44,947 nucleotides of DNA from Mycobacterium paraffinicum (GTDB lineage: Bacteria; Actinomycetota; Actinomycetes; Mycobacteriales; Mycobacteriaceae), in the NCBI RefSeq assembly GCF_001907675.1, contig NZ_MPNT01000042.1:1-44947 (forward strand), written 5' to 3'. The notes under the pieces are model-generated. The model had not been told where the DNA came from. It saw only the letters and a list, made by a program, of their open reading frames with translations, and ran no database searches. Made by a program: the position numbers and the translations under genes. Below, piece after piece: positions 32,860-43,346 of the stretch (position 1 is the first letter of the stretch; each line of letters begins with the position of its first letter).

Positions 32860-34298
32860 GACTCGTCACCGCGTTCACGACGCTGACGCCGGGCCGCCTT
32901 CCGCTCCGAGGCGCCGGTGCGCTCGCTGCGTTCCAGCCGCACGTCGGTGCCTCTCCCCGACATCGCCACGTGTTGTCCCGCGGGTGTTTGCGGCTCCCAG
33001 TCGAACGTCATATCCCCGATGGTCACCGCGCACCCGGGCTGCGCGCCCAGCCGCAGCAGTTCGTCCTCGACGCCCAGCCGGGCCAGGCGGTCGGCGAGGT
33101 AGCCGACGGCTTCGTCGTTGTCGAAGTTGGTCTGCCGCACCCATCGCTGGGGTCGGGCTCCGGTCACCACGAAGCCACCCTCGCCGTCGGGCTCGACGGA
33201 GAAGCCGCTGTCATCGACGGGAACCGGACGGATCACCGGCCGCCGCGGCACGATCTCCGGCTGGGCTGCGTTGTATTCCGAGATGATCCGCCACAGCCCG
33301 AATACCAACGGCTGCAACCCTTCCCGGGAGACCGTCGACACCAGGAACACCGGCCAACCGCGCTCGGCGATCTCGTCGCGGACGAACTCGGCGAGCTCGC
33401 GCGCCTCGGGCACGTCGATCTTGTTGAGCACCACCGCACGTGGCCGCTCGGCGAGGTCGCCCAGCGTCGTATCCCCTTGCAGGGTGGGCGTATACGCGGC
33501 CAGTTCGGCTTCCAGCGCGTCGATGTCGGAGATCGGGTCGCGGCCGGGCTCCGCGGTGGCGCAGTCGACGACGTGCACCAGCACGGCGCAGCGCTCGATG
33601 TGCCGAAGGAAATCCAAGCCCAAGCCGCGGCCCTGCGACGCACCGGGGATCAGGCCGGGAACATCGGCGACGGTGAAGGTGTGCTCGCCGGCAGAGACCA
33701 CGCCGAGGTTGGGCACCAGCGTGGTGAACGGGTAGTCGGCGATCTTTGGTTTGGCCGCCGAGATCGCCGATACCAGTGAGGATTTCCCGGCCGAGGGGAA
33801 CCCGATGAGACCCGCGTCGGCGACGGTCTTGAGCTCAAGCGTCAGGTCCCGGGTTTCGCCCTCCTCACCGAGCAGCGCGAAGCCGGGGGCCTTGCGGGCG
33901 CGCGACGCGAGCGCCGCGTTGCCGAGGCCGCCACGACCACCGGCCGCGGCCTCGAAGCGGGTGCCCGCGCCGACCAGATCGGCGAGCAGCCGGCCGTTTT
34001 CGTCCAATACGACGGTGCCGTCGGGAACTTTGACTTCCAGGTCCGCGCCGGCCGCCCCGTCGCGGTTGTTGCCCATCCCCTGCTTGCCCGACGGCGCGGT
34101 GACGTGCGGATGGAAGTGGAAGTCCAGCAGGGTGTGCACCTGCGGGTCGACGACGAACACGATGCTGCCGCCGCGCCCGCCATTGCCGCCGTCGGGACCG
34201 CCCAGCGGCTTGAATTTCTCGCGATGGACCGACGCGCAGCCGTTACCGCCGGAACCGGCGCGCGCGTGGATGACGACCCGATCGACAAATCGAGGCAT
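32856..34298 (-). CDS. obg: Obg family GTPase (CgtA)
   Basis: The 480-residue GTPase assists 50S ribosome maturation and responds to nucleotide levels. The glycine-rich Obg fold occupies ~1-158 ([21 protein letters not shown]). The G domain has G1 GFPSAGKSS at 166-174, G3 DVPG at 212-215 and G4 NKID. The C-terminal OCT domain ([25 protein letters not shown] type) is followed by a basic tail, common in actinobacteria. It follows rpmA by 99 nt, the standard L21-L27-Obg order. Confidence 0.95.
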   Translation of the reverse strand: MPRFVDRVVIHARAGSGGNGCASVHREKFKPLGGPDGGNGGRGGSIVFVVDPQVHTLLDFHFHPHVTAPSGKQGMGNNRDGAAGADLEVKVPDGTVVLDENGRLLADLVGAGTRFEAAAGGRGGLGNAALASRARKAPGFALLGEEGETRDLTLELKTVADAGLIGFPSAGKSSLVSAISAAKPKIADYPFTTLVPNLGVVSAGEHTFTVADVPGLIPGASQGRGLGLDFLRHIERCAVLVHVVDCATAEPGRDPISDIDALEAELAAYTPTLQGDTTLGDLAERPRAVVLNKIDVPEARELAEFVRDEIAERGWPVFLVSTVSREGLQPLVFGLWRIISEYNAAQPEIVPRRPVIRPVPVDDSGFSVEPDGEGGFVVTGARPQRWVRQTNFDNDEAVGYLADRLARLGVEDELLRLGAQPGCAVTIGDMTFDWEPQTPAGQHVAMSGRGTDVRLERSERTGASERKAARRQRRERGDES

Positions 34299-34397
34299 CG
34301 GATACCAGCCCTTCGGATCTCACGCCAGGGCGAAAATACCTCGCGAAGTCGCCGCGGCGTTTCCCCGCACGGGGGCGGCGCCCCCGGCTCGCGAGGC

Positions 34398-34652
34398 CTA
34401 GACCTGGGGGGTGATGCTGACGGTTTTGCGACCGCGCTTGACGCCGAACTCGACGGCCCCGGCGGCCTTGGCGAACAACGTGTCGTCGCCGCCACGCCCA
34501 ACGTTCACACCGGGGTGGAACTTGGTGCCGCGCTGGCGAACGATGATCTCGCCCGCCTTGACGATCTGGCCGCCGAACCGCTTCACGCCCAGCCGCTGCG
34601 CAGCCGAATCGCGACCGTTACGCGAGCTGGAAGCGCCCTTCTTGTGTGCCAT
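34398..34652 (-). CDS. rpmA: 50S ribosomal protein L27
   Basis: The 84-residue protein begins [27 protein letters not shown], the diagnostic L27 N-terminus that reaches the peptidyl transferase centre. There is no N-terminal extension of the cleaved Firmicutes type. It lies 47 nt after rplU in the ribosomal operon. Confidence 0.97.
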   Translation of the reverse strand: MAHKKGASSSRNGRDSAAQRLGVKRFGGQIVKAGEIIVRQRGTKFHPGVNVGRGGDDTLFAKAAGAVEFGVKRGRKTVSITPQV

Positions 34653-34699
34653 GTCTGTGGTCTCCGCTCAGTCTTGTCTGTTCTTCGCCTGACGGCTCA

Positions 34700-35011
34700 T
34701 CACTTGATCCCGGTGACCTTCAGGACCGTCAGCTGCTGGCGGTGCCCCTGACGCTTGTGGTAGCCGGTCTTGTTCCTGAACTTGTGGATACGGATCTTGG
34801 GGCCCTTGGTGTGCTCGAGCACCTCGCCGGTCACCGCCACCTTGGCCAGGGCCGCGGCGTCGGTGGTCACCTTCGCGCCGTCCACGACCAGGGTGACGGG
34901 CAGCGAGACGTTCGCACCCGGGTCGGAGTCGAGCTTCTCGACCTTGACCACGTCACCGACGGCGACCTTGTACTGCTTGCCGCCCGTCTTGACGATTGCG
35001 TAGGTCGCCAT
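34700..35011 (-). CDS. rplU: 50S ribosomal protein L21
   Basis: The 103-residue protein begins [19 protein letters not shown] and ends with the L21 signature [14 protein letters not shown]. The ATG at 35011 starts this conserved sequence; the frame open to 35158 only adds leader codons. It is the first gene of rplU-rpmA-obg-proB, with a promoter at 35166-35195. Confidence 0.97.
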   Translation of the reverse strand: MATYAIVKTGGKQYKVAVGDVVKVEKLDSDPGANVSLPVTLVVDGAKVTTDAAALAKVAVTGEVLEHTKGPKIRIHKFRNKTGYHKRQGHRQQLTVLKVTGIK

Positions 35012-35165
35012 CGTTGCTCCTGCCTTCTTTCCTCTGCTCAGCCGGCTCCTCGCGCGCGAGCCACCGGCGTGCGCGTGGTGGGTCTGGGTTGCGGGTCCGC
35101 GCCGACTTGCCCGGGAGTCCCGCTGTCGCCCGCCAAAGTCCAAACGGCCTGGCGACAACTGTCCT

Positions 35166-35195
35166 AGGGTACTTGACCAGCGACTAAAGGGTCAA
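35166..35195 (-). promoter_or_regulatory. Candidate sigma-A promoter of rplU operon
   Basis: On the minus strand TTGACC (35190-35195) and TACCCT (35166-35171) are separated by 18 nt, a good -35 and an acceptable TAnnnT -10. Transcription would begin near 35158, giving a leader of about 147 nt before rplU. The -35 lies within 20 nt of the rne stop. Confidence 0.5.
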
Positions 35196-35206
35196 ACCGG
35201 CCCTGG

Positions 35207-38038
35207 TCAGTCCACATGGATCGGCGGGCCCGCCGGCCGGCCGGCCGCGCGGCGCCGCCGCGGACGTCCGAACCCCGGTCCGGCGTTGACGGACCCCTCG
35301 TCGTCGGAGTCATCGGAGTCGTCCTCGACGTCCAGGTCGTCGTCGTCCATTTCCAGGTCGTCGTCATCGTCGCCGAGGTCTTCCTCGTCGTCGAGGTCCT
35401 CGTCGTCGTCCTCGTCGAGGTCGTCGTCGGACTCGTCCTCGGCGTCGTCGTCAGACTCGTCGTCGGCGTCGTCGTCGGACTCCTCGAAGTCCTCCTCATC
35501 CGTGTCCTCGACGTCGGCCACGTCCCGTTGCCGCTGCTCGTCGGGCTCGTTGGTGCCTTCCTCGGCGGATTCGTCGGATTCTTCGTCATCCGGGCCGTTC
35601 TGGCTGGACCCGCCGGCCGCCATCGCCTTGAACATCGGGTGCTCGCCGGGAGCATGCGCGGGCACCTTGGCCACCACCGGCTCTTCGGCCCGGTTCTTCT
35701 TGGAGCGCCTCCCCCGGCGGCCACCGGATTCGGACTTGCGCCCATTCGAAGGGGCCGAGTCCACCGGGTCGGTGTGCAGCAGGATCCCGCGGCCGCCGCA
35801 GTGGGTGCACGACGTGGAGAAGGCCTCGATCAGCCCCGTTCCCAGCCGCTTGCGGGTCAGCTGGACCAAGCCCAGCGACGTCACCTCGGAAACCTGATGG
35901 CGGGTGCGGTCACGGGCCAGCGCCTCGGTCAGCCGCCGCAACACCAGGTCGCGGTTGGACTCAAGCACCATGTCGATGAAGTCGATGACCACGATGCCGC
36001 CGATGTCGCGCAACCGCAGTTGGCGCACGATCTCCTCGGCCGCCTCCAGATTGTTCTTGGTCACGGTCTGCTCGAGGTTGCCGCCGGAACCGGTGAACTT
36101 GCCGGTGTTGACGTCGACCACCGTCATGGCCTCGGTCCGATCGATCACCAGCGTGCCGCCCGAGGGCAGCCACACCTTGCGCTCCATCGCCTTGGCGAGT
36201 TGCTCGTCGATGCGGTGCACGGCGAACACGTCCGGGCCGGCCTGCCCCTCGGGACCGCTGGGCGGCTCATATTTGCTCAGCTTCGAAACCAGATCGGGCG
36301 CAACGGAATTCACATAGTCGGTGATGGTCGTCCACGCTTCGTCACCGGACACGATCAGGCCGGCGAAGTCCTCGTTGAACAGGTCCCGGATCACCTTGAC
36401 CAGCACGTCCGGCTCCTCGTAGAGCGCGACGGCGGCGCCGGCGGCCTTCTCGCTGATTTCGGCGGCCTTCGCCTCGATCTGCTTCCAACGCTCCTGCAGG
36501 CGGGTGACGTCGCTGCGGATGTCGTCCTCTTTGACGCCCTCGGACGCGGTGCGGATGATCACCCCGGCATCGGAGGGCACGACCTCGCGCAGGATCTCCT
36601 TGAGCCGCTGGCGTTCGGTGTCGGGCAGCTTGCGGCTGATGCCGGTCGACGACGCGCCCGGCACATAGACCAGATACCGGCCGGCCAGCGACACCTGGGT
36701 GGTCAGCCGGGCGCCCTTGTGGCCGACGGGGTCCTTGCTGACCTGGACCACGACGTAGTCGCCCGGTTTGAGGGCCTGCTCGATTTTGCGGTCCGACCCG
36801 CCCAGTCCCGCGGCTTCCCAGTTGACCTCGCCGGCGTAGAGCACGCCGTTGCGGCCGCGGCCGATGTCGACAAACGCGGCCTCCATCGAGGGCAGCACGT
36901 TCTGCACGATTCCGAGATAGATGTTGCCCACCAACGAGGCGGAGGCGGCCGACGTCACGAAGTGCTCGACGACGATGCCGTCTTCGAGGACCGCGATCTG
37001 GGTGTAGCGCGCCCCCTGATGCGGCGGCTCGGTGCGGACCCGGTCGCGCACGACCATGATCCGCTCGACGGCCTCGCGGCGCGCCAGGAACTCCGCCTCG
37101 GTCAGAACCGGTGGGCGGCGCCGCCCGGCGTCGCGGCCGTCCCGGCGGCGCTGCCGCTTGGCTTCCAGTCGCGTGGAGCCGTCGATGCCCTTGATCTCGG
37201 CGTTCGACGAGCCGTTGCCGCCGCCGTTCTTGCCGCTGCGCGGCGCGCGCTCGTGCACCACGGTGTTCGGCGGGTCGTCCGGCGACGAGTTTTCGTCACC
37301 GTCGTCGCTCGAGCCCGATTTGCGGCGCCGACGTCTGCGGCGGCGGCGGCTGGCGCCCTCCGCCGAGCCGTCGTCACCGCTGTCGGAGTCGTCGGAATCG
37401 TCGGAGTCGTCAGAGTCGTCGCCGTCATCGTCCTCGCCGTCGGAGGAGTCGCCGCGGCCCGCCTTCTGGCCCCGCTGTTGCGGCTCGTCGTCGTCACCGG
37501 CGTCGCTCTGACCATCGGGGCCGCCCTGCTCACCGCGGCCGCGGCCACGACCGCGACGGCCACGACGCCGCCGCCGGTTGGCCGGGCGATCGGTCTGTTC
37601 GTCGTCTTCGTCGTCGGTGTCGGAATCGTCGGAGTCGGAGTCGTCGTCGGCGTTCCCGTCCTCCTCGTCCGCCTGCATCGGCTGCGGCGCGACGAACAGC
37701 GGCATGTAGTGCGGTCGCTCGGCGACGTTCTCGGGGGCCGCCAGCATCAGCCGGGATTCGGGTTCCTCGGTGTTTTCGCCGGTCGCGGCCGCGTCGGCGG
37801 CGTCAGCGCCGGCATCGGGCTGCGCCGCCAGCAGATCGCGAACCCGGACCGCGTCCTCGCGGTCGACGGTGGAGTGCGCGCTGCGAATCCGCCCGTCGAG
37901 CGCGCTCAGCGCGTCCAGCACCCGCTTACTGGTGGTCCCCAGCGTCCGTGCCAGCGAATGAACTCTCAGACGGTCCGGCAGTTCGTCGTGCCCTGTCGGC
38001 TCTTCGGATGACTCTGTGGATGGTGCACCGTCTACCAC
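35207..38038 (-). CDS. rne: Ribonuclease E/G
   Basis: The 943-residue endoribonuclease processes rRNA and initiates mRNA decay. The catalytic core is central: an S1-like region from ~343 (RYTQIAVLEDGIVVEHF), DNase I-like residues in VVDVNTGKFTGSGG near 641 and VVIDFIDMVLESNRD near 686, and a zinc-link CTHC near 744. Flanking regions are disordered. The N-terminal ~300 residues alternate acidic DDSD tracts with arginine runs (NRRRRRGRRGRGRGRG and a run of nine Arg). The C-terminus (~845-916) is almost purely Asp/Glu/Ser. N-terminal extension is normal in actinobacterial RNase E. Start 38038 (VDGAPSTESSEEP) agrees with the M. tuberculosis protein from memory. In M. tuberculosis dctA lies between rplU and rne; here it is absent. 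Confidence 0.95.
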   Translation of the reverse strand: MVDGAPSTESSEEPTGHDELPDRLRVHSLARTLGTTSKRVLDALSALDGRIRSAHSTVDREDAVRVRDLLAAQPDAGADAADAAATGENTEEPESRLMLAAPENVAERPHYMPLFVAPQPMQADEEDGNADDDSDSDDSDTDDEDDEQTDRPANRRRRRGRRGRGRGRGEQGGPDGQSDAGDDDEPQQRGQKAGRGDSSDGEDDDGDDSDDSDDSDDSDSGDDGSAEGASRRRRRRRRRKSGSSDDGDENSSPDDPPNTVVHERAPRSGKNGGGNGSSNAEIKGIDGSTRLEAKRQRRRDGRDAGRRRPPVLTEAEFLARREAVERIMVVRDRVRTEPPHQGARYTQIAVLEDGIVVEHFVTSAASASLVGNIYLGIVQNVLPSMEAAFVDIGRGRNGVLYAGEVNWEAAGLGGSDRKIEQALKPGDYVVVQVSKDPVGHKGARLTTQVSLAGRYLVYVPGASSTGISRKLPDTERQRLKEILREVVPSDAGVIIRTASEGVKEDDIRSDVTRLQERWKQIEAKAAEISEKAAGAAVALYEEPDVLVKVIRDLFNEDFAGLIVSGDEAWTTITDYVNSVAPDLVSKLSKYEPPSGPEGQAGPDVFAVHRIDEQLAKAMERKVWLPSGGTLVIDRTEAMTVVDVNTGKFTGSGGNLEQTVTKNNLEAAEEIVRQLRLRDIGGIVVIDFIDMVLESNRDLVLRRLTEALARDRTRHQVSEVTSLGLVQLTRKRLGTGLIEAFSTSCTHCGGRGILLHTDPVDSAPSNGRKSESGGRRGRRSKKNRAEEPVVAKVPAHAPGEHPMFKAMAAGGSSQNGPDDEESDESAEEGTNEPDEQRQRDVADVEDTDEEDFEESDDDADDESDDDAEDESDDDLDEDDDEDLDDEEDLGDDDDDLEMDDDDLDVEDDSDDSDDEGSVNAGPGFGRPRRRRAAGRPAGPPIHVD
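35286..35510. repeat. GTC/TCG trinucleotide-rich tract encoding RNase E acidic tail
   Basis: The plus strand is dominated by GTCGTC, CTCGTC and TCGTCG units, encoding runs such as DDDDDLEMDDDDLD in the RNase E C-terminus. It is imperfect rather than a pure microsatellite. Such tracts can vary in length between strains by slippage. Confidence 0.6.
37371..37450. repeat. GAC/GTC-rich imperfect repeat encoding N-terminal acidic tract of RNase E
   Basis: Repeated GTCGGAGTCGTCGG-type units code for DDSDDSDDSDDSDSGDD between arginine-rich tracts. A related DDDSDSDDSDTDDEDDE stretch is encoded near 37585-37665. Confidence 0.55.
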
Positions 38039-38049
38039 GTATTCTCCTC

Positions 38050-38156
38050 AAGCCCCCGGGCGCGTCCTTGCGACGCGGCCACGCGAGGGCTTCGCTATGG
38101 GTCCGGGTGGACTTCTCCCGGACTTGTGATGGTCTCGCCCCGAGCGGTTCGCGGGG
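38050..38156 (-). promoter_or_regulatory. Structured leader upstream of rne, three hairpins
   Basis: Three inverted repeats lie in the first ~120 nt upstream of the rne start. AAGCCC (38050-38055) pairs with GGGCTT (38087-38092) and encloses CGCGTC/GACGCG (38061-38066, 38072-38077). GTCCGGG (38101-38107) pairs with CCCGGAC (38117-38123). CCCCG (38138-38142) pairs with CGGGG (38152-38156). They fit a folded 5' UTR. A long rne 5' UTR with effects on mRNA level is known in mycobacteria, so feedback by RNase E is plausible; folding was not computed. Confidence 0.5.
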
Positions 38157-38333
38157 AACCCACTCGGCGCCGTGCTGAATGACGGCCTGACATGCCGCGC
38201 ACCAACGCGGGATGGCGATGATCGCGCTTGTCTAAGTCTTCATTCGGGTGTCCGACACCGGTCCGGCGACGTTCACCCTCCGTCAGTATCCCACATCACC
38301 CGGCGAGCCCAACCGCCCCTGAGTAAACGCGCC
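38157..38333. other. Remainder of the ndk-rne gap
   Basis: The whole gap between ndk and rne is 330 nt. Besides the leader hairpins and the ndk terminator hairpin, this part has no gene. A minus-strand GATACT at 38287-38292 could be a -10 box for rne, but no good -35 was seen. Nothing else is recognisable. Confidence 0.35.
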
Positions 38334-38351
38334 CCGCGCGAGGCCGCGCGG
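38334..38351 (-). terminator. Candidate terminator after ndk
   Basis: CCGCGCG (38334-38340), loop AGGC, CGCGCGG (38345-38351): seven perfect GC pairs, beginning 17 nt after the ndk stop. No U run follows, so it would be a U-less mycobacterial-type hairpin. Confidence 0.4.
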
Positions 38352-38368
38352 CGTCGTTAGCTGGGGCG

Positions 38369-38779
38369 CTACGCGCCGGGAAACCAAAGTGCGATTTCGC
38401 GCTTCGCGGACTCGGTGGAATCGGACCCGTGCACCAGGTTGAACTGCGTCTCCAGCCCGAAATCGCCCCGGATCGTCCCCGGGGTGGCCTTGTCCACCGG
38501 GTCGGTACCGCCCGCCAGCTGTCGAAACGCGGCGATCGCCCGCGGTCCCTCGACGATCGCGGCCACCACCGGCCCCGAGGTGATGAACTCCAGCAGGGAT
38601 CCGAAGAAGGGCTTGCCCTCGTGCTCGGCGTAATGCTCGGCGGCGAGGTCCTCGCCGACGTGCCGAAGCTCCAACGCGGCAATGGTCAGGCCCTTGCGCT
38701 CGATGCGGCTGAGGATTTCCCCTATCAGCTGCCGCTCGACGCCGTCCGGCTTGATCAGTACGAGGGTCCGTTCGGTCAC
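38369..38779 (-). CDS. ndk: Nucleoside diphosphate kinase
   Basis: The 136-residue enzyme transfers a phosphate between nucleoside triphosphates and diphosphates by way of a phosphohistidine. [17 protein letters not shown] starts the fold and His117 sits in [12 protein letters not shown]. Length equals the M. tuberculosis protein (Rv2445c). It is downstream of DUF4233 by 55 nt. Confidence 0.96.
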   Translation of the reverse strand: MTERTLVLIKPDGVERQLIGEILSRIERKGLTIAALELRHVGEDLAAEHYAEHEGKPFFGSLLEFITSGPVVAAIVEGPRAIAAFRQLAGGTDPVDKATPGTIRGDFGLETQFNLVHGSDSTESAKREIALWFPGA

Positions 38780-38834
38780 GGCGCACAGCGTACAGAACCG
38801 GGCGGCGATCGGTGGGGCGGCGAGGGCGACCGCC

Positions 38835-39185
38835 CTACCGCTGACGGCGCAGCACCTCGGCGCGGAAGTAGGCGATCACGGCCCACAAGCCGGTGAACAG
38901 CACCCCGATGAATCCCACGCCCGGATACACCGCGAAGCCGGCGAGCAGGAGCAACTGAGCGGCCAGGTTCACCCAGATCGCCCAGGGTTTGCGCTGCACC
39001 CCACCCAGGACGACGAGCAGCCCGGCCACCCCGACCAGGTAGCCAAGCGACACCGGCGTCAGCCCGCCGCCCACCGCCCCCACCACGGGAATCGCCAGCA
39101 ACACCACGATCGCCTCCAGCAACAGCGTCGCCGCCATCACCGCGCCGAAGCTCTTCCAGGGATCAGCCCGGTTCTGGTCCGTCAT
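38835..39185 (-). CDS. DUF4233 four-helix membrane protein (Rv2446c-like)
   Basis: The 116-residue protein has about four membrane helices ([70 protein letters not shown]) and is the DUF4233 protein always found after folC in mycobacteria. Its start overlaps the folC stop by 4 nt. A short hairpin AGGGC-GACC-GCCCT at 38823-38836 overlaps its stop. Function is unknown; linkage suggests co-expression with folC rather than a folate role. Confidence 0.8.
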   Translation of the reverse strand: MTDQNRADPWKSFGAVMAATLLLEAIVVLLAIPVVGAVGGGLTPVSLGYLVGVAGLLVVLGGVQRKPWAIWVNLAAQLLLLAGFAVYPGVGFIGVLFTGLWAVIAYFRAEVLRRQR

Positions 39186-40627
39186 TCCGGATCACGGCCG
39201 AACAGGGTCCGCGCCGCCCCGGCGGTGACGACCGAGCCGGTGATGACGATCCCGGTACCGGAGAAGGCCTCCGCGTCCGCGTCCAGCGTCGCGTCGTCGA
39301 CCAACGCGGTCGCGGCCTCGACGGCGTCGCGCAGGTTCTCGGCCGAGGTCACCCGTTCCGGCCCGAATCGCTCGCCGGCCGCCAACGCCAGCGACTCGAC
39401 GTCCAGCGCTCGCGGCGAACCGTTGTGGGTCACGACGACCGAGTCCAGCACGGGCTCGAGCGCGGCAAGGATGCCGTTGACGTCCTTGTCGGCCAGCACG
39501 CTGAGCACACCGACCAGGTAGCGGAAGTCGAATTCGTCGCTCAGCGTCTGCGCCAGCGCGGCCGCACCGGCCGGGTTGTGCGCGGCGTCGACGAACACGG
39601 TGGGTGCGCTGCGCATGCGCTCCAGCCGGCCGGGGCTGGTGACGGCGGCGAACCCGGCCCGCACCGCCTCGACGTCGAGCTGCCGCTGAGCGCCGGCGCC
39701 GAAGAAGGCCTCCACCGCCGCCAGTGCCACCGCCGCGTTGTGCGCCTGGTGTTCGCCGTGCAGCGGCAGGTAGATGTCGGAGTACACCCCGCCGAGGCCC
39801 TGGAGCTCCAGCATTTGTCCGCCGATCGCGACCTGACGCCCCAGGACCGCGAACTCCGAATCCTCGCGGGCCACCGCGGCGTCGGCGCGCACCGTCTGGG
39901 CCAGCAACACCTCCATCGCCTCGGGCGCCTGGCGCGCGATGACCGCGACGGTGTCCGGAGCGCCTTCGGGCGCTTTGGTGATGATCCCGGCCTTCTCGCC
40001 GGCGATGCCGGCGAGGTCGTGACCGAGGTACTCGACGTGGTCGATTCCGACCGGGGTGATGACCGCCACCGGCGCGTTGACGACATTGGTGGCGTCCCAC
40101 CGCCCGCCCATGCCGACCTCGATGACCGCGACGTCGACCGGCGCGTCGGCGAAAGCGGCGAACGCCATCGCGGTCAACACCTCGAACTTGCTCATCGCCG
40201 GTCCGCCGGCGGCTTCCGATTGCGCGTCGATCATCTGCACGAAGGGCTCGATCTCCCGGTAGGTCGCGACGTACTGCGCCGGGCTGATGGGGCGTCCGTC
40301 GATCGCGATGCGCTCAACCGCCGACTGCAGGTGCGGGCTGGTGGTTCGCCCGGTGCGCCCGTGCAGCGCGGTCACCAGCGCGTCGACCATGCGGGCGACC
40401 GAGGTCTTGCCGTTGGTCCCGGCGATGTGAATCGAGGGATAGGCCAGCTGCGGTGAGCCCAGCAGGTCCATCAGCGCGCTGATCCTGGTCAGGCTCGGCT
40501 CGATCTTGGTCTCCGGCCAGCGTTGGTCCAGCAGGTGTTCGACCTGCAACAGGGAAGCGATCTCGTCGGGGGTCGGGGCCAGACTGGTGGCTTCGCCGGG
40601 CTCGGACCACTCGGAGGGCTCGCTCAC
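39182..40627 (-). CDS. folC: Folylpolyglutamate synthase/dihydrofolate synthase FolC
   Basis: The 481-residue Mur-ligase-like enzyme adds glutamate to folates in the cytoplasm. The P-loop [15 protein letters not shown] is at ~67-80, and [15 protein letters not shown] and [13 protein letters not shown] are family motifs. The start is GTG 40627, which overlaps the valS stop as GTGA; the frame remains open far upstream inside valS but that part is out of frame with ValS and non-conserved. Length agrees with Rv2447c (487, from memory). It is coupled to valS and DUF4233. Confidence 0.93.
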   Translation of the reverse strand: MSEPSEWSEPGEATSLAPTPDEIASLLQVEHLLDQRWPETKIEPSLTRISALMDLLGSPQLAYPSIHIAGTNGKTSVARMVDALVTALHGRTGRTTSPHLQSAVERIAIDGRPISPAQYVATYREIEPFVQMIDAQSEAAGGPAMSKFEVLTAMAFAAFADAPVDVAVIEVGMGGRWDATNVVNAPVAVITPVGIDHVEYLGHDLAGIAGEKAGIITKAPEGAPDTVAVIARQAPEAMEVLLAQTVRADAAVAREDSEFAVLGRQVAIGGQMLELQGLGGVYSDIYLPLHGEHQAHNAAVALAAVEAFFGAGAQRQLDVEAVRAGFAAVTSPGRLERMRSAPTVFVDAAHNPAGAAALAQTLSDEFDFRYLVGVLSVLADKDVNGILAALEPVLDSVVVTHNGSPRALDVESLALAAGERFGPERVTSAENLRDAVEAATALVDDATLDADAEAFSGTGIVITGSVVTAGAARTLFGRDPE

Positions 40628-43281
40628 TGCAACCCGGCCAGCCGCGCGGTGATCCGGTCGGCTTCGTCCTGGGCCACCCGCTGGCGGTCGCGGATCTTGC
40701 CGACGACATTCGGCGGGGCCTTGGCCAGAAAGTCTTCGTTGGCCAATTTGGCTGTGGTGGAAGCCAATTCCTTCTGCGCCGCCGCGAGGTCCTTCTCCAG
40801 CCGGCGGCGTTCCGCCGCGACATCGATGGTGCCCGAGGTGTCGAGTTCGACGACGACCGTGCTGTCCATGTTGGGGCCGAGCCGCACCTCCAACGACACC
40901 GACGGCTGGAAATCGTCGCCCGGCGCGGTGAGCCACGCCAGCGACGTCACCGCGGTGACCTGTCCGCTCAGGTCCGCGTCGTCCATTCCGCCCAGCCGGG
41001 CCGGCACTTTCTGCCGGTCGGCCAGGCCTTGATCGCTGCGGAACCGGCGGACCTCGGTGACCAATCGCTGCATGTCGCTGATCCGTTGAGCGGCAACGGG
41101 ATTCAGGTCGATGCCCGACGACTCCGGCCAGTCGGCGATCACCAGCGACTCCTGGTGGGTCAGCGCCTGCCACAGCGCCTCGGTGAGGAACGGGATGACG
41201 GGATGCAGCAACCGCAGCAGTGTGTCGAGCACCGCGGCCAGCACGGCGGTGGTGTGCGCGTGCCCCTCGGCCAGCTGCGTCTTGGCCAATTCGACGTACC
41301 AGTCGCAGAATTCGTCCCAGGCGAAGTGGTAGAGCGCCTCGCAGGCACGGCTGAACTCGTAACCGTCGAGCGCCGAATCGACTTCGGCGCGAACCTCTTC
41401 CAGCCGTCCCAGGATCCAGCGGTCGGCATCGGTCAGCTCGTCGCGCGGGGGCAGCGGCGCGAGCCGGGCCCCGTTCAGCAGTGCGTACCGGGTGGCGTTG
41501 AACAGCTTGGTGCAGAAATTACGCGACGCGCGCACGGCGTCCTCGCCGACGGCCAGGTCACCGCCGGGGCTGGCGCCGCGGGCCAGCGTGAACCGCAGCG
41601 CGTCCGCCCCGAACATGTCCACCCAGTCCAACGGGTCGATGACATTGCCCTTGGACTTGCTCATCTTGCGGCCGAATTCGTCGCGGATCAGCCCATGCAG
41701 GAACACGTCGGTGAACGGCACCTGCGGGCCGCGGCGGCCGTCGAGGGTGATGGCGTCGTCGTCGCCCACGAAGGTGCCGAACATCATCATCCGCGCCACC
41801 CAGAAGAACAGGATGTCGTATCCGGTCACCAAAACGCTGGTCGGATAGAACTTTTCCAACTCCGGAGTCTTCTCCGGCCAGCCCAGCGTGGAAAACGGCC
41901 ACAGCGCCGACGAGAACCAGGTGTCCAAAACGTCGGGATCCTGCTCCCAGCCCTCCGGCGGCGCCTCGTCGGGCCCGACGCACACCTGCTCCCCGTTGGG
42001 CCCGTACCAGATCGGGATGCGATGGCCCCACCACAGCTGTCGCGAGATGCACCAGTCGTGCATGTCATCGACCCAGGCGAACCAGCGCGGCTCCAGGCTG
42101 GCGGGGTGAATCACGGTGTCGCCGTTGCGAACCGCGTCACCCGCGGCCTTGGCGAGCGAGTCCACCCGCACCCACCATTGCAGCGACAGGCGGGGCTCGA
42201 TCGGTTCGCCGCTGCGCTCGGAGTGCCCGACGCTGTGCAGGTAGGGGCGCTTCTCCTCGACGACGCGGCCCTGGGCGGCCAGCGCCTCGCGCACCGCGAC
42301 GCGGGCCTCGAAGCGGTCCATGCCGTCGAACTGTGTTCCGGTGTCAGCTATCCGGCCCTTGGTGTCCATGATGGAAATCATCGGCAGCTGGTGCCGCAGG
42401 CCGATTTCGAAGTCGTTCGGGTCGTGGGCGGGCGTGACTTTCACTGCACCCGTGCCGAATTCCGGGTCGACGTGTTCGTCGGCGACGATGAGCAGCTGCC
42501 GGTCCACGAAGGGGTGCGGCAAGGTGGTGCCGACGAGGTGGCGGTAGCGCGCGTCGTCGGGGTGCACCGCGATGGCGGTGTCGCCGAGCATCGTCTCGAC
42601 CCGCGTGGTGGCGACCACGATGTGGGGTTGCGAGTCGTCGAGCGAGCCGTAGCGGAACGACACCAGTTCGCCTTCGACGTCAAGGTAGTTGACTTCGAGG
42701 TCGGAGATCGCCGTCTCGAGCACCGGGGACCAGTTGACCAGCCGCTCGGCCTGATAGATCAGCCCGGCGTCGTAGAGCCGCTTGAAGATGGTGCGCACCG
42801 CCCGCGACAGGCCCTCGTCCATGGTGAACCGGTCCCGGCTCCACGCCACCCCGTCGCCGAGCCGACGCATCTGGCCGCCGATGGCGCCACCGGACTCGCG
42901 CTTCCAGTCCCACACCTTGTCGACGAACAGTTCCCGCCCGAAATCTTCCTTGGTCTTGCCGTCGACCGCCAGCTGCTTTTCCACCACGCTCTGGGTGGCG
43001 ATACCCGCGTGGTCCATGCCCGGCTGCCACAGCACCTCGTATCCCTGCATCCGCTTACGGCGCGTCAGGGCGTCCATCATGGTGTGTTCCAGCGCATGGC
43101 CCATGTGCAGGCTGCCGGTGACGTTCGGTGGAGGCAGCACGATGGAGTACCCGGGTTTGGGACTGGTCGCGTCGGCCTCGAAGTAGCCCGCGTCGAGCCA
43201 CTTCTGGTAGATCGCAGCTTCGGCCGCAGCGGGGTCCCACGACTTTGGCAGGTCGGTGGCGGGGCTGCGGCTGGCGGTCAC
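40624..43281 (-). CDS. valS: Valyl-tRNA synthetase
   Basis: The 885-residue class Ia synthetase charges tRNA-Val. The HIGH-type motif [15 protein letters not shown] has HMGH at 59-62, and KMSKSKGN is near 538-545. An editing (CP1) domain with [20 protein letters not shown] lies between them, and the C-terminus forms the usual coiled coil ([23 protein letters not shown]). It leads the valS-folC-DUF4233 coupled group; 65 nt separate it from the Rv2449c-type gene. The T-box type leader of Gram-positive valS genes was not seen in that gap. Confidence 0.97.
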   Translation of the reverse strand: MTASRSPATDLPKSWDPAAAEAAIYQKWLDAGYFEADATSPKPGYSIVLPPPNVTGSLHMGHALEHTMMDALTRRKRMQGYEVLWQPGMDHAGIATQSVVEKQLAVDGKTKEDFGRELFVDKVWDWKRESGGAIGGQMRRLGDGVAWSRDRFTMDEGLSRAVRTIFKRLYDAGLIYQAERLVNWSPVLETAISDLEVNYLDVEGELVSFRYGSLDDSQPHIVVATTRVETMLGDTAIAVHPDDARYRHLVGTTLPHPFVDRQLLIVADEHVDPEFGTGAVKVTPAHDPNDFEIGLRHQLPMISIMDTKGRIADTGTQFDGMDRFEARVAVREALAAQGRVVEEKRPYLHSVGHSERSGEPIEPRLSLQWWVRVDSLAKAAGDAVRNGDTVIHPASLEPRWFAWVDDMHDWCISRQLWWGHRIPIWYGPNGEQVCVGPDEAPPEGWEQDPDVLDTWFSSALWPFSTLGWPEKTPELEKFYPTSVLVTGYDILFFWVARMMMFGTFVGDDDAITLDGRRGPQVPFTDVFLHGLIRDEFGRKMSKSKGNVIDPLDWVDMFGADALRFTLARGASPGGDLAVGEDAVRASRNFCTKLFNATRYALLNGARLAPLPPRDELTDADRWILGRLEEVRAEVDSALDGYEFSRACEALYHFAWDEFCDWYVELAKTQLAEGHAHTTAVLAAVLDTLLRLLHPVIPFLTEALWQALTHQESLVIADWPESSGIDLNPVAAQRISDMQRLVTEVRRFRSDQGLADRQKVPARLGGMDDADLSGQVTAVTSLAWLTAPGDDFQPSVSLEVRLGPNMDSTVVVELDTSGTIDVAAERRRLEKDLAAAQKELASTTAKLANEDFLAKAPPNVVGKIRDRQRVAQDEADRITARLAGLQ

Positions 43282-43346
43282 CCGTCAATTCTAGGGAGCG
43301 CCGTTTACCCCGATGTAAGTGCCCAAACCGCAGGTGAGTCGGCTCA

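Noticed and set aside
35216..38011. 931-codon open frame on the plus strand opposite rne
   Set aside because: It mirrors rne almost exactly, is made of Val/Gly/Arg-rich low complexity from the acidic repeats read in reverse, has no domain, and results from high-GC third-position bias.
43282..43346. T-box leader for valS
   Set aside because: The 65-nt gap is too short for a T-box and lacks its conserved core; valS regulation of this kind is not expected here.
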